This document shows, piece after piece, positions 1 through 8,057 of a stretch of 12,311 bases of DNA. The position numbers and the translations under genes were made by a program. A model generated the notes under the pieces. It saw only the letters and a program-made list of their open reading frames with translations. It ran no database searches and had not been told where the DNA came from. The stretch covers positions 1-12,311 of the forward strand of contig CAIYOL010000185.1 of the NCBI GenBank assembly GCA_903927855.1. The letters are read 5' to 3'. This DNA comes from an uncultured Planctomycetota bacterium (GTDB lineage Bacteria; Planctomycetota; Phycisphaerae; Sedimentisphaerales; Anaerobacaceae). The stretch's first letter is position 1; every line of letters starts with the position of its first letter.

Positions 1-1182
1 CTGGATTTTTCTGGCGGCGTTTATGCCGGCGATAATGCCCTGCCCTGCTGCCTCTTCATATCCGCTGGTTCCGTTTATCTGGCCGGCCAGGAAAAGCCCC
101 GATATTTTCCTGGTTTCGAGACTGCTTTTTAGCTGGGTCGGCGGACAGTAATCGTACTCAATAGCGTATGCGTAATGCACAATCCTCGCGTTTTCTGTTC
201 CGGGCATCAGCTTGAGCATTTGCTCCTGTATGTCTTCCGGAAAAGATGTGCTGATGCCGTTGCAGTAAATAGTGGAAACCTCTTCCTGTTCGGGCTCCAG
301 GAAGACCTGATGACGGCTCTTGTCTGCGAAACGAATAATCTTGCTCTCGATGCTCGGACAATACCGCGGTCCTGTGGATTTTATTTGTCCGGTATAAAGC
401 GGCGCCTTGTCCAGGTTGTCTCTGAGCAATTTATGTATGTTTTCGTTGGTATATGTAATCCAGCACGGGATTTGCTGCCTGTCTATCGAATCATTTAAGA
501 ATGAAAATGGTTTCGGCTCCTTGTCCCCGAGCTGAGTTTCGAGCTTATCGAAATCAACCGTTGACGCGTCCAGTCTTGGCGGTGTGCCGGTCTTGAGCCG
601 TTTAAGGACAAGCCCTGCCCGTTCCAATGAGCCTGAAAGCTTTTCGCTGGCCGGCTCTCCCAGACGTCCCCCGCTGAACTGCTTTGTTCCGATGTGCATC
701 AATCCTCGAAGAAAAGTCCCTGTGGTTACAATGACTGTTTGTGCGCTGTAGACTCTTTCATCCTTACATTTGACGCCGTAAACTTTTTCGTTGTTGATGA
801 GTATCTCTGTTGCCATTGCCTCGATGATTGTCAGGTTTTCCGTTTGTTCGAGCGTTTGCCGCATCCACTTTGCGTATTTGTATTTGTCGGCCTGTGCCCG
901 CGGCGATTGGACCGCAGGCCCTTTTGAGCGGTTTAGAATACGGAACTGAATTCCTGTTGCGTCTGTCGCCAGCCCCATCAATCCTCCCAAAGCGTCGACT
1001 TCGCGTGCAATCTGTCCCTTTGCAATTCCGCCGATAGCCGGGTTGCAGCTCATCCTGGCAATGGTGTCTTTGCTGATAGTTAGAAGGGCGGTTTTGGCGC
1101 CGATTTTCGCCGCGGCGTGAGCAGCCTCGATACCGGCGTGACCAGCACCTATTACGATGCAGTCAAACTCATTTGCTCTCAT
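1..1182 (-). CDS. mnmG: tRNA uridine-5-carboxymethylaminomethyl modification enzyme MnmG (GidA), partial at C-terminus
   Basis: FAD-dependent MnmG acts in the cytoplasm with the GTPase MnmE to install the (carboxymethyl)aminomethyl group on U34 of certain tRNAs. The 394 codons in the window are open and run off the left edge; the family is usually about 620-630 residues, so roughly a third, including the MnmE- and tRNA-binding C-terminal domain, is missing. Visible landmarks are the N-terminal dinucleotide-binding GAGHAG (residues 12-17), the family block [12 protein letters not shown], then [13 protein letters not shown] [16 protein letters not shown], and near the edge [19 protein letters not shown]. 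The start ATG at 1182 has only a weak upstream Shine-Dalgarno. It would lie 14 bp inside the end of the frame-corrected acpS, which suggests translational coupling. It is the last gene seen in the mfd-ppi-acpS-mnmG cluster. Confidence 0.97.
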   Translation of the reverse strand, partial: MRANEFDCIVIGAGHAGIEAAHAAAKIGAKTALLTISKDTIARMSCNPAIGGIAKGQIAREVDALGGLMGLATDATGIQFRILNRSKGPAVQSPRAQADKYKYAKWMRQTLEQTENLTIIEAMATEILINNEKVYGVKCKDERVYSAQTVIVTTGTFLRGLMHIGTKQFSGGRLGEPASEKLSGSLERAGLVLKRLKTGTPPRLDASTVDFDKLETQLGDKEPKPFSFLNDSIDRQQIPCWITYTNENIHKLLRDNLDKAPLYTGQIKSTGPRYCPSIESKIIRFADKSRHQVFLEPEQEEVSTIYCNGISTSFPEDIQEQMLKLMPGTENARIVHYAYAIEYDYCPPTQLKSSLETRKISGLFLAGQINGTSGYEEAAGQGIIAGINAARKIQ

Positions 1183-1281
1183 GGGAATTCACCAGTGCTA
1201 CCGCCGATGCAATTGCGAAATTAGCTGTGTGTGTGATACTAATACTTATGTGTTTTATTTTGAGCTTATCGGCGATTTTTT
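1169..1281 (-). other. acpS: Out-of-frame C-terminal coding segment of acpS
   Basis: In the frame one base away from the acpS open frame, the sequence encodes IADKLKIKHISISITHT followed by a hydrophobic AIASAVAL segment and a stop at 1169-1171. This matches the C-terminus of AcpS proteins; the Bacillus subtilis enzyme has VHVSITHTKEY at this place. The stop falls 14 bases inside mnmG, a normal tight overlap for co-transcribed genes. The segment has no start codon of its own and no stop interrupts it, so it is best read as the true end of acpS. Confidence 0.85.
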
Positions 1282-1566
1282 GACTTCGCCGCAGAGAACA
1301 ACCTCCGGCTGACCTGTGGGGCTGTTTAATATCTCGATGTCTGTCCAGGCAATTTTGCCCCGCCAGCCTGTTCCCATTAGTTTAAGGATAGCTTCTTTTG
1401 CTGCGAACCGGCCGGCTAATTTCTCTGTCCCGTTTTTGTTTGCCTCGGCATAGGATTGTTCAGCGGCAGTAAAAACCTTATTCAGAAAACGTTCATCGTG
1501 CCGCTTTACCATCTCTTCTATTCGCGGAAAATCTACAAGGTCTATACCGTGCGCTACAATTTCCAT
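1255..1566 (-). CDS. acpS: Holo-[acyl-carrier-protein] synthase AcpS, frameshifted before its C-terminus
   Basis: AcpS transfers 4'-phosphopantetheine from CoA to a serine of acyl carrier protein, activating it for fatty acid synthesis. The open frame encodes 103 residues, against the usual 115-130. It contains the family signatures GIDLVDFPRI near the N-terminus (Mg-binding Asp9) and RFAAKEAILKLMGTG (Glu58), followed by WTDIEIL. After GEVKK the frame breaks at a run of six A (plus-strand T6 at 1276-1281) and ends with an unrelated six-residue tail, SPISSK. The expected C-terminal strand is encoded next door in another frame (separate entry). Adding one A would give a normal 132-residue enzyme ending at 1169. 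It could be a homopolymer sequencing error, a real lesion, or slippage-based expression; an essential gene favours the first or last. The ATG at 1566 lies 46 bp after the upstream isomerase gene, with a weak ribosome-binding site. Confidence 0.9.
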   Translation of the reverse strand: MEIVAHGIDLVDFPRIEEMVKRHDERFLNKVFTAAEQSYAEANKNGTEKLAGRFAAKEAILKLMGTGWRGKIAWTDIEILNSPTGQPEVVLCGEVKKSPISSK

Positions 1567-1612
1567 TCGTCAGTCTCAATAAATGTTCTGCTCCAGTTTT
1601 ACCGAGGTGCAA

Positions 1613-2734
1613 CTACTGGTTGCATCTTTGGAAGATTTTTTCCAGACAGAAATCTATAAACCTGTTCCTTTCGCTTAGCTCCGTTTGCTGCACAAGTTTG
1701 GAGCTGAACTCGTCGAAGGCTTTTTTCCGGCGGTCAAAAGCGATTTTTGCTTCCACTTCTTCCTGTACGTCTTCGAGAGGCTTAAAACTTTTCGGCGTTT
1801 TCTCTTCCAGCTTCATTACGAAAATATGCTCGCCTGTCTCAATCGGCCCTGTAATTTGGCCGGGCTGAATCTTTTCCGCCTCGGCTGCGAGAACGTCGTA
1901 GGGCTTTGCGAGGGACTGCGGCTGCACTGGCTGCCACAGCCCGCCGGATGATGCTGTGTGCCCGTGCGAATATTGCTTGGCCAGTTCGCCGAAATCTTCA
2001 CCTTTCTGTAGTTGTTTTACCAATTCGCCGGCCAATTCTCTGGCTTGTTCGAGCTGGCTTCGATTCGGGTCTGTTACTTCCAGATTCGAAATTTGGATAT
2101 CAATCAGCCGAAACGTTACAGTTGCAGGTATGGAGAAAAATTCCCCCTTCATTTCATCGTAGCAATTTACTAACTCGCTGTAGGTAATAGGACCACGCTC
2201 CGGCAACAGCTGTCGAACGTAATCCTGGCTTAGAATTATCTTTTTCTGATATTCTCTGAAGCTGCGCCAATCCATTCCCATTTGTTTCAGGGCCTGTTCA
2301 GCTTTGGCGTAGTCGCCCTTAAAGCTGACGATGAATCTTCTCACTTCAGCTTCTGTTGCCTTTTCCAGGGCATCCTCAAGGTCTACTCCCGCTCCCGCCT
2401 CTCTTTTGGCCTGCTGGTAAAGTAAGATATTCGATATTCTTGTTTCAAGAAGCCGCTCAATGTCGGGTCTGGCCTGTTTTTTAAACTGCTCGAAACTGCT
2501 TTTCTGCGCAATCGGCCTGAAATGGTCTAATAGCGGCTCAGTCATTATTTCATCAGAAGCTATAGTCTCGCCGCCCACCACCATGGCAAATCCGCCTGAG
2601 GCTTCCGGCAGGCCGTCTCTTTTCGCCAGAGGGATACGTGCCATTTCTTCGTCGGTGAATTTCGGCTTATCGTCGTCTCCGCAGCCGTATATCAGCAAAA
2701 GCACTGACACTGTTAGAAAAGCACACTTACGCAT
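1613..2734 (-). CDS. PpiC/parvulin-type peptidyl-prolyl cis-trans isomerase, predicted lipoprotein (SurA/PrsA-like)
   Basis: A 373-residue predicted extracytoplasmic foldase. The N-terminus is a lipoprotein signal peptide: basic MRK, a hydrophobic stretch, then LIYGC with the lipidated Cys at residue 18, followed by an acidic GDDD linker. Residues about 50-200 are mostly helical and charged, as in the SurA/PrsA N-terminal chaperone region. Residues about 203-310 match a rotamase (parvulin) domain, with GEDFGELAKQYSHG, SSGGLW and QPGQITGPIET in order. A charged helical C-terminus follows. The ATG at 2734 is supported by AGGAG at 2747-2743. It lies 73 bp after mfd and 46 bp before acpS, so it is probably in the same operon. 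It likely assists folding of exported proteins, but the substrates cannot be read from the sequence. PrsA- and SurA-like proteins share this plan, so no gene symbol is given. Confidence 0.87.
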   Translation of the reverse strand: MRKCAFLTVSVLLLIYGCGDDDKPKFTDEEMARIPLAKRDGLPEASGGFAMVVGGETIASDEIMTEPLLDHFRPIAQKSSFEQFKKQARPDIERLLETRISNILLYQQAKREAGAGVDLEDALEKATEAEVRRFIVSFKGDYAKAEQALKQMGMDWRSFREYQKKIILSQDYVRQLLPERGPITYSELVNCYDEMKGEFFSIPATVTFRLIDIQISNLEVTDPNRSQLEQARELAGELVKQLQKGEDFGELAKQYSHGHTASSGGLWQPVQPQSLAKPYDVLAAEAEKIQPGQITGPIETGEHIFVMKLEEKTPKSFKPLEDVQEEVEAKIAFDRRKKAFDEFSSKLVQQTELSERNRFIDFCLEKIFQRCNQ

Positions 2735-2807
2735 AACCTAATCTCCTACTAACCAGCTCAAAGCTGAGTGCCCGAAATTTCTATGAAGGTGCAGAGCCGT
2801 CTGCTTA

Positions 2808-5800
2808 TTATATGTCATTCTGTGAGTTAGTGTTAAGAATCTTTCGCAAAACGTTCATTAAGGTCTTCGACTCCCCCGAGTCTTCTGTCGAAGACAAAAT
2901 CGGGGGCGGCAGACGTAAATATACCATTTTTGGGTCAGCAATCCTTACTGTTCCTTTCACCTTAGCAAACAAAGAATCAGCTTCCATTTTCGATTCTTTG
3001 TTGAATGAAAAGACCAAATCTTTACCGGAAGTGACAATACTTTTTAGGCCCAGCCTGCTTGCCTTGATGCGAAGGCTGGCCAGCTCCAGCATCAGTTTGA
3101 CTTCATCCGGCGGCGGGCCGTATACATCAGCTAATTCGCCCTCCATTTGTTTCAAGTCTTCAGCAGTTTTTGTGACCGCAATTTTGCGGTAAATATCCAT
3201 CCGGTACCTGTCGGAGGGTATGTAGTTTTTCGGTATATATGCGGCAAGTCCCAAATCAATAACGGCCGATGGCGCAGCTTCCGCAGGCTCGTTCTTTAAT
3301 TTCCTGACGGCATCCGCCAGCAAATCGCAGTACATCTGGTATCCTACCAGTTGAATATGCCCGGATTGCTCGGCCCCTAATATATTGCCCGCACCGCGAA
3401 TCTCCAGGTCTCGCAGCGCAATTCTAAAACCTGCGCCTAAGTGCGAGTAATCTTCAATGGCCTTGAGTCGTTTCGCGGCAGTCGGAGTAATCGGTCTTGA
3501 GGCCGGCAGCAGCATATACGCATACGCGCGGTGTTTATACCTGCCCACTCTGCCGCGAAGCTGATGCAGCTCAGCTAAACCGAACCGGTCCGCATCGTTT
3601 ATAAAAATCGTGTTTGCATTTGGAATGTCCAGGCCGGATTCGATAATCGTCGTGCACACGAGCACGTCGGTTTCGCCCATTACAAAATCTATCATCGCCT
3701 TCTCGAGTTCGCTCTTGGCCATCTGTCCGTGTGCGATGGCGACTTTTGCGTCGCCGACCAGCTTTTGAATTTCCCAGGCCTTTTTCTCTATCGTCCTGAC
3801 CCTGTTATGCAGGAAGAACACTTGTCCCTGCCGGTTTAATTCCCGGATGATTGCTTTTTTTATAAGCTCCTCGTTGTAGGCGGTTACGGTTGTTACTATG
3901 CTTCGCCTGTCCAGCGGCGGAGTTGTCAGCGAGCTTATGTCGCGCAGACCTAATAGCGACAGGTGCAGCGTCCTCGGAATCGGCGTGGCTGTCATTGTAA
4001 GAACGTCGACATTGATGCGCAATCTTTTGAGTTTCTCTTTGTGTGCAACCCCGAACCGCTGTTCCTCGTCGATGATTAAAAGCCCTAAATCTTTAAAACC
4101 TACGTCGCCGCTCAGGAGCCGATGTGTCCCTATCAGCACGTCGACCCTGCCCCGTTTTGTTCGTGAGACAATGTCCCTTATCTGCTTTGCTGTCTTGAAG
4201 CGGTTCAAAACCTCGACGCTAATCGGGAAATCAGCGAAGCGTTCGGTGAAAGTCCTGCCGTGCTGCACACACAATACGGTGGTCGGCACAAGCACCGCCG
4301 CTTGTTTTCCGTTCTCCACCGCCTTAAAAGCCGCGCGCATTGCAAGCTCCGTCTTGCCGTAGCCCACGTCGCCGCAAAGGAGTCTGTCCATCGCCGCTGG
4401 CTCCTGCATATCCGCCTTGATTTGTTCGGAGGCGGTGGTCTGGTCCGGTGTCTCCTGATAAGGGAAAGACTGTTCAAATTCGGCCTGCCAGGCGGAATCA
4501 GGCCCTAATGCAATCCCGCCTTTTGTCTGACGCTGCGCCTGAACCTCAAGCAGTTCGCCGGCAAGGTCCTGAACGGAACGTGCGACTTTTTCCTTTTGCT
4601 TCTGCCATCTCTTCGAGCCGAGTTTACTAAGTTTTGGCCGTTTCGGAGTCGTCCCTATGAACTTTTGCACCAGGGAGATATTCCGGACCGAGACCTGGAC
4701 TTTTGCGCCGTCGGCGTATTCAATTGTGAGATATTCCGATGCGCCCCCTTTTTCCTGTATAGTTTTTGTTCCTAAAAACTTGCCGATGCCGTAAGAGGCG
4801 TGAACTACGTAGTCGCCCTCCTGTAAATCCGCGAGGCTGTCCACCGGTGCCCCTGCCTGCGCCAGCCGCGGCCGCCTCCGCAGCGCATACTGGCCGAACA
4901 GTTCGTGGTGGCTTATTATAATTGTATTGAGCGAATTTACGACAAACCCTTGATGGACAAAGCCTTGCAGCAGTTTAAAGTTCGCCGGCACTTCCTCGCC
5001 GCCCTCTGTTATAATTTCAGTTACCCGTTTGTTCTCAGCCGAACTTTCGCAGTAGAGTAAGACTTTCTTTCCTTCCTTCGCCTCCTGGACTAATTCCTGT
5101 AAGGCCTCTTTGTGTCCCGCCCATAACGAGGCCGCCTTGTGCTGAAATGGCTGCACGCTTTTAATATCGGCCTTGAGAAACTCGCCCGGCGTCGTGGCAA
5201 ACCTGCAGATATGCAGTTGCGCGAATTTCGCCATCGCGCCATAAATGTCTTTCCAGCTGTAAAGCCGTGATGAACCTTCGAGCCGTTCCCGGAATACCTT
5301 CGCGACCTCTTCGATGTCGTTCGGCTCTTCAAGAATTATTATTGTTTCTTCCGGCAGGATATTGATGAAAAGTTCTCTGTCTTGTATGGCAGTTCCGCAT
5401 ACCGCCGAAAGGATGTTGACGTTTTTTATCTGTCTGCTTGACCGCTGCGTATCCAGATTTATTTCGCGAATGCTCTCTATTGTATCGCCGAAGAATTCAA
5501 CCCTTATCGCTTGTGCGTCACTTTCATTATTGCGTGGCAATATCTCATCAATTCTTACCAGTGGTGCATAGATATCTACGATTCCGCCTCGATGTGCGAA
5601 CTGCCCCGGCAAATCAATACTTTCCACACGTTCGAATCCATTCTCAACCAGCCACTCAACCGCTTGTTCGAGCGGGGCCGTCTCACCTGTTTGCAGTTTA
5701 AGGCAGCTTTTCTCCAGCGCACTCGGCTTCGGTATCGGCTGGCAAATCGCCTGAATAGATGTCGGAATAATAAGTCGCCCCTTGTTGTTCCGAGCGACGG

Positions 5801-6125
5801 GCGACGAGAGACGAGACACGAGCTTTAACCTCTCAGCCCTGATTTCATCGGTGGCGTCCGCCAGTTCTTCTTCACCTTCCCACGCAGGCAGCGCCTCGAT
5901 CTGTTCAGCCCCGAAGGTATGTAAATCATCAGCCGCCTTATCGGCGTCATCGATGTGCGGACGGATATACAAAATAGGCCTGCCGAGCTCTTTTGATATA
6001 TGGGCCGCCAATAGCGGCGCAAACGACCCCCACGTCCCCTCGACTTTTACCGCCTCCTCATTGCCTTTTGCGGTCTTTAGCCGGGAGATTATCTCACCAA
6101 CCGTCTTTTCTCGACCAAGTTCCAC
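2808..6125 (-). CDS. mfd: Transcription-repair coupling factor Mfd
   Basis: Mfd is an ATP-driven DNA translocase that removes RNA polymerase stalled at lesions and recruits UvrA for nucleotide excision repair. The 1105 residues are slightly shorter than the roughly 1150 of the E. coli protein, and all modules are present. A UvrB-like N-terminal module includes LPGQFAHRGGIVDIY (about 172-186) and RVEFFGDTIESIR. The RNA-polymerase-interacting (CarD-like) domain is at about 435-490, with GDYVVHASYGIGKFLG. A RecG-like translocase follows: Walker A GDVGYGKT (585-592), the Walker B/DEEQ box (686-689), TMTATPIPRTL (710-720) and QLRGRVGR (855-862). A TRCF C-terminal domain covers about 960-1070. The start is GTG at 6125. 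No ATG lies upstream in this frame before a TAA 45 bp away, and only a weak purine-rich AGAGAA precedes it. It is the first gene of the minus-strand housekeeping cluster. Confidence 0.98.
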   Translation of the reverse strand: MELGREKTVGEIISRLKTAKGNEEAVKVEGTWGSFAPLLAAHISKELGRPILYIRPHIDDADKAADDLHTFGAEQIEALPAWEGEEELADATDEIRAERLKLVSRLSSPVARNNKGRLIIPTSIQAICQPIPKPSALEKSCLKLQTGETAPLEQAVEWLVENGFERVESIDLPGQFAHRGGIVDIYAPLVRIDEILPRNNESDAQAIRVEFFGDTIESIREINLDTQRSSRQIKNVNILSAVCGTAIQDRELFINILPEETIIILEEPNDIEEVAKVFRERLEGSSRLYSWKDIYGAMAKFAQLHICRFATTPGEFLKADIKSVQPFQHKAASLWAGHKEALQELVQEAKEGKKVLLYCESSAENKRVTEIITEGGEEVPANFKLLQGFVHQGFVVNSLNTIIISHHELFGQYALRRRPRLAQAGAPVDSLADLQEGDYVVHASYGIGKFLGTKTIQEKGGASEYLTIEYADGAKVQVSVRNISLVQKFIGTTPKRPKLSKLGSKRWQKQKEKVARSVQDLAGELLEVQAQRQTKGGIALGPDSAWQAEFEQSFPYQETPDQTTASEQIKADMQEPAAMDRLLCGDVGYGKTELAMRAAFKAVENGKQAAVLVPTTVLCVQHGRTFTERFADFPISVEVLNRFKTAKQIRDIVSRTKRGRVDVLIGTHRLLSGDVGFKDLGLLIIDEEQRFGVAHKEKLKRLRINVDVLTMTATPIPRTLHLSLLGLRDISSLTTPPLDRRSIVTTVTAYNEELIKKAIIRELNRQGQVFFLHNRVRTIEKKAWEIQKLVGDAKVAIAHGQMAKSELEKAMIDFVMGETDVLVCTTIIESGLDIPNANTIFINDADRFGLAELHQLRGRVGRYKHRAYAYMLLPASRPITPTAAKRLKAIEDYSHLGAGFRIALRDLEIRGAGNILGAEQSGHIQLVGYQMYCDLLADAVRKLKNEPAEAAPSAVIDLGLAAYIPKNYIPSDRYRMDIYRKIAVTKTAEDLKQMEGELADVYGPPPDEVKLMLELASLRIKASRLGLKSIVTSGKDLVFSFNKESKMEADSLFAKVKGTVRIADPKMVYLRLPPPILSSTEDSGESKTLMNVLRKILNTNSQNDI

Positions 6126-6179
6126 TTCTCTATATATTCTACCGCAAAAGACTTTGTTCTGGCAACTTTATCCGCCATA

Positions 6180-6239
6180 GTTTAGCCCTGCCATCTTGAT
6201 GGCAGGGGTTATTTAGCCCCGCAATTTATTGCGCGGGTT
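6180..6239. repeat. REP-like paired-hairpin repeat, copy 1
   Basis: Two short palindromes lie side by side: CCCTGCCATC paired with GATGGCAGGG across a 2-nt centre, then CCCGCAAT paired imperfectly with ATTGCGCGGG. Both are introduced by TTTAGCCC. The same doublet, in the same orientation, recurs at 7846-7921. No T-tract follows on either strand, so it looks like a dispersed intergenic palindromic repeat rather than an ordinary intrinsic terminator. It may still help separate mfd from the upstream gene. Confidence 0.75.
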
Positions 6240-6332
6240 CTCCCCCCAACGTCGCCGCCTGCATCTTTCTCGTCAACGCCGCAAATGATTTATTGAACGG
6301 TATCTAAAATCGCGTTAAAGAGCAGTCCGCCC

Positions 6333-7676
6333 TTACTTCACGCACCCAACCGTCTGGGCCATTAGTATCTGTTCCGTCTTGACCTTTATCACTTCGGCGA
6401 ATTTGCTTTCGTCTAGCGCTATCGCTCCCCTGATTACTGTCCCTAATCCTTCTGATGCGCAATATATGTGAACATTCTCCGCGATGCACCCCAGCTCACA
6501 AATTATCCAGCGGTCTCGTTTGTTCTCAGGTACCGGCCAGGGCGTAGCCTGCCATTCCTTCAGGTTAAGAACATAAACCAGATTCAGATATGCGATATAA
6601 ACAAAATCCTGCATACCGCACTCTTTTCGGTGATCGCCTTTCGCGACCAGCTTAAGCTCATGCTTTGCCACGTCGTAGAAATAAACGCCCTCCGGCAGCA
6701 CCGCGTAAATATCTACGGCATACTTACTCATTGCCGCTGGTGCCGTGCGATTACGGTCATTACGTTCTGGTCTGTTTATGCCGTCCGCCGCCCAAAGCAC
6801 CTCCGACAATTGTTGCAGCGTCAGCTTCTTGTCCGAAAGGTCCTTTTCCGTCTTTCTTTTGCTCAGCGCCTCCATTACCGGGATGCCCTTCTTCAAGTCA
6901 GGCGGAAGAAGTTTGATTACCTCTGCCGCCTCGGTTGCCGGTTGCTCTTGCGGTGCGGCGCCGGCAACTGGTTGCGCTTGCGGCGCAGTATCGGCCGCTG
7001 TGTTTGCGTCCGCCGAAGGACCGGCCTTTGCCGATTGTGTCACCAATTGATAACCTATGCCGTCATACCACGTGCGTAAATTATGCGACCTGTGTCCCGG
7101 GTCGTCATCGGCGAATACTGTTATTGTCGTCCCCTTCACTTCGCCCAGATACGCCTGCCACAGCTTTCTGTTGGCCTCGACTAATAATGGCGCCGTCTCG
7201 AAGTCTTCTGCCTTGGCCATAGCAGCTGCTGGCTTGCCTATCGGTGCCGCGTCTATCGGAAGCTGTCGCGAATAGAAAAGCGGCAGTTGTGCGTCTTTCC
7301 CATTCAAATCCGCCCGGATGCGCCAGCTGGCGTCGTCGCTCCAGAAATAAACATATACCTTGTAAGTCCCCTCCGGCAAACCGCTGACTGTTGTCACTAA
7401 TCGCGGACAATCTTCCGGGTTATTTGCGTCGCCGAATAAACCGCCCGCCTCGTATATCGTGCCTGCACCGGCCGGATTTGCTAATCCTGTCCGCAGACGC
7501 CAGAGATTGTCCGTCCCGCTGTTCTCAGTCGTAGGCGTAAACACCCCGCCTGCGGCTAATTTGGTATTGCCTGCCTCTCCGTATGTTGCATCGACGTATG
7601 TTATCTTCCCTGCCGCAGATGCCGTCGCGGCCATAGCGAGCAGGAAACATCCGGAGATAATTGCCGCTTTATTCAT
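6333..7676 (-). CDS. Exported beta-sandwich domain fused to a SagB-type nitroreductase domain
   Basis: A 447-residue predicted secreted protein. Residues 1-22 form a Sec-type signal peptide ending ATASAAG. Residues about 24-212 resemble a beta-sandwich domain found in planctomycete exported proteins: TYVDATYGEAGNT, DNLWRLRTG, SGLPEGTYKVYVYFW and RTWYDGIGYQL. Residues about 213-252 are an Ala/Pro/Gln-rich linker. Residues about 253-447 match the nitroreductase (SagB/ThcOx-like, FMN-dependent) family: VMEALSKRK, LSEVLWAADGINRP, RTAPAAMS, DIYAVLPEGVYFYD, and the C-terminal ENVHIYCASEGLGTVIRG and ILMAQTVG. The Arg-rich FMN-phosphate motif (typically RRSxR) reads KRKTEK, a conservative but noticeable change. 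The substrate is unknown. Nitroreductase-like proteins with signal peptides occur in other phyla, but fusion to this N-terminal domain is unusual. ATG 7676 has a strong AAGGAG at 7688-7683. The gene appears monocistronic, with a repeat on each side. Confidence 0.82.
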   Translation of the reverse strand: MNKAAIISGCFLLAMAATASAAGKITYVDATYGEAGNTKLAAGGVFTPTTENSGTDNLWRLRTGLANPAGAGTIYEAGGLFGDANNPEDCPRLVTTVSGLPEGTYKVYVYFWSDDASWRIRADLNGKDAQLPLFYSRQLPIDAAPIGKPAAAMAKAEDFETAPLLVEANRKLWQAYLGEVKGTTITVFADDDPGHRSHNLRTWYDGIGYQLVTQSAKAGPSADANTAADTAPQAQPVAGAAPQEQPATEAAEVIKLLPPDLKKGIPVMEALSKRKTEKDLSDKKLTLQQLSEVLWAADGINRPERNDRNRTAPAAMSKYAVDIYAVLPEGVYFYDVAKHELKLVAKGDHRKECGMQDFVYIAYLNLVYVLNLKEWQATPWPVPENKRDRWIICELGCIAENVHIYCASEGLGTVIRGAIALDESKFAEVIKVKTEQILMAQTVGCVK

Positions 7677-7733
7677 AATTTACTCCTTTTTCCAAATATA
7701 GACAAAAACTGTTTACCTCGTACGTCGCAATTT

Positions 7734-7762
7734 AGATTACATCTGTTACAGATTTATTACAA
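7734..7762 (-). promoter_or_regulatory. Candidate promoter with palindromic operator for the nitroreductase fusion gene
   Basis: Reading the minus strand, TTGTAA (7762-7757) and TAATCT (7739-7734) are separated by 17 bp and could be weak -35 and -10 elements. The spacer contains the perfect 13-bp inverted repeat ATCTGTTACAGAT (7741-7753), sized and placed like a repressor site. The hexamers match the sigma70 consensus only partly (4/6 and 3/6), so this is a suggestion. Confidence 0.3.
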
Positions 7763-7803
7763 TAATATCCTTTTTTGGTGATTTTTCGACAAAGGATTTG
7801 GCG

Positions 7804-7840
7804 TGAGGATTGCTTTTCGTGGCGCAGCGGAGCAATCTCA
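7804..7840. repeat. Imperfect inverted repeat (GATTGCT/AGCAATC)
   Basis: GATTGCT at 7808-7814 is complementary to AGCAATC at 7831-7837, with a GC-rich 16-nt centre and a few further pairing bases outside. It ends only a few bases before the REP-like doublet at 7846. There is no T-tract, so a terminator role is doubtful. Confidence 0.5.
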
Positions 7841-7845
7841 AAAAT

Positions 7846-7921
7846 GTTTAGCCCTGCCATCTCGATGGCAGGGTTCGGTTAATCCGCTTTATATTTAGCC
7901 CCGCAATTTATTGCGAGGGTT
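7846..7921. repeat. REP-like paired-hairpin repeat, copy 2
   Basis: The order matches copy 1 at 6180-6239. TTTAGCCCTGCCATC pairs with GATGGCAGGG, and TTTAGCCCCGCAAT is followed by ATTGCGAGGG. A short extra segment of about 16 nt lies between the two palindromes. The two copies are direct repeats and bracket the nitroreductase fusion gene. Confidence 0.75.
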
Positions 7922-7987
7922 ACAGAGCCGCGCACGTAAGTAAGCGGTAAATTCCGCCATATCCGAAAGCCCCCAGCTTGGAGTTTA

Positions 7988-8005
7988 CCCCCGCGAAGGC
8001 GGGGG
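7988..8005. repeat. GC-rich perfect hairpin
   Basis: CCCCCGC (7988-7994) and GCGGGGG (7999-8005) are perfectly complementary around a GAAG loop. No run of T follows on either strand, so it resembles a dispersed intergenic palindrome more than a terminator. An outer CCCCCAGC/GCTGGTGGG pairing may extend it imperfectly. Confidence 0.6.
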
Positions 8006-8057
8006 CTGGTGGGTTCTCTGAAATTTCAAATTTTAAATCTTAAATTCTCTACGACCT

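Noticed and set aside
1276..1281. Programmed -1 ribosomal frameshifting in acpS.
   Set aside because: The in-frame heptamer is C AAA AAA rather than a canonical X XXY YYZ site and I see no clear downstream stem-loop. A homopolymer error is simpler, so this is kept only as an alternative.
3898..4362. Long plus-strand open frame of 154 codons.
   Set aside because: It lies wholly antisense within the conserved translocase region of mfd and looks low in information; a shadow frame.
6089..6178. A 29-codon ATG open frame (minus strand) overlapping the start of mfd, preceded by AGGG inside the REP-like hairpin.
   Set aside because: It could be a leader peptide coupled to mfd, but it is short, resembles nothing I recognise and may be chance. 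It is not in the mfd frame, so it does not extend mfd.
6180..6239. Hairpins here as an intrinsic terminator for the nitroreductase gene.
   Set aside because: No T-tract follows on either strand, and the same doublet recurs at 7846-7921 upstream of the gene, so a dispersed repeat fits better.
6468..7079. Plus-strand open frame of 203 codons.
   Set aside because: Antisense to the nitroreductase fusion gene, rich in Arg/Cys/Leu as expected of a shadow frame, with no recognisable domain or ribosome-binding site.
7988..8005. CRISPR-like or terminator hairpin.
   Set aside because: Single occurrence with no spacer periodicity and no adjacent T run.
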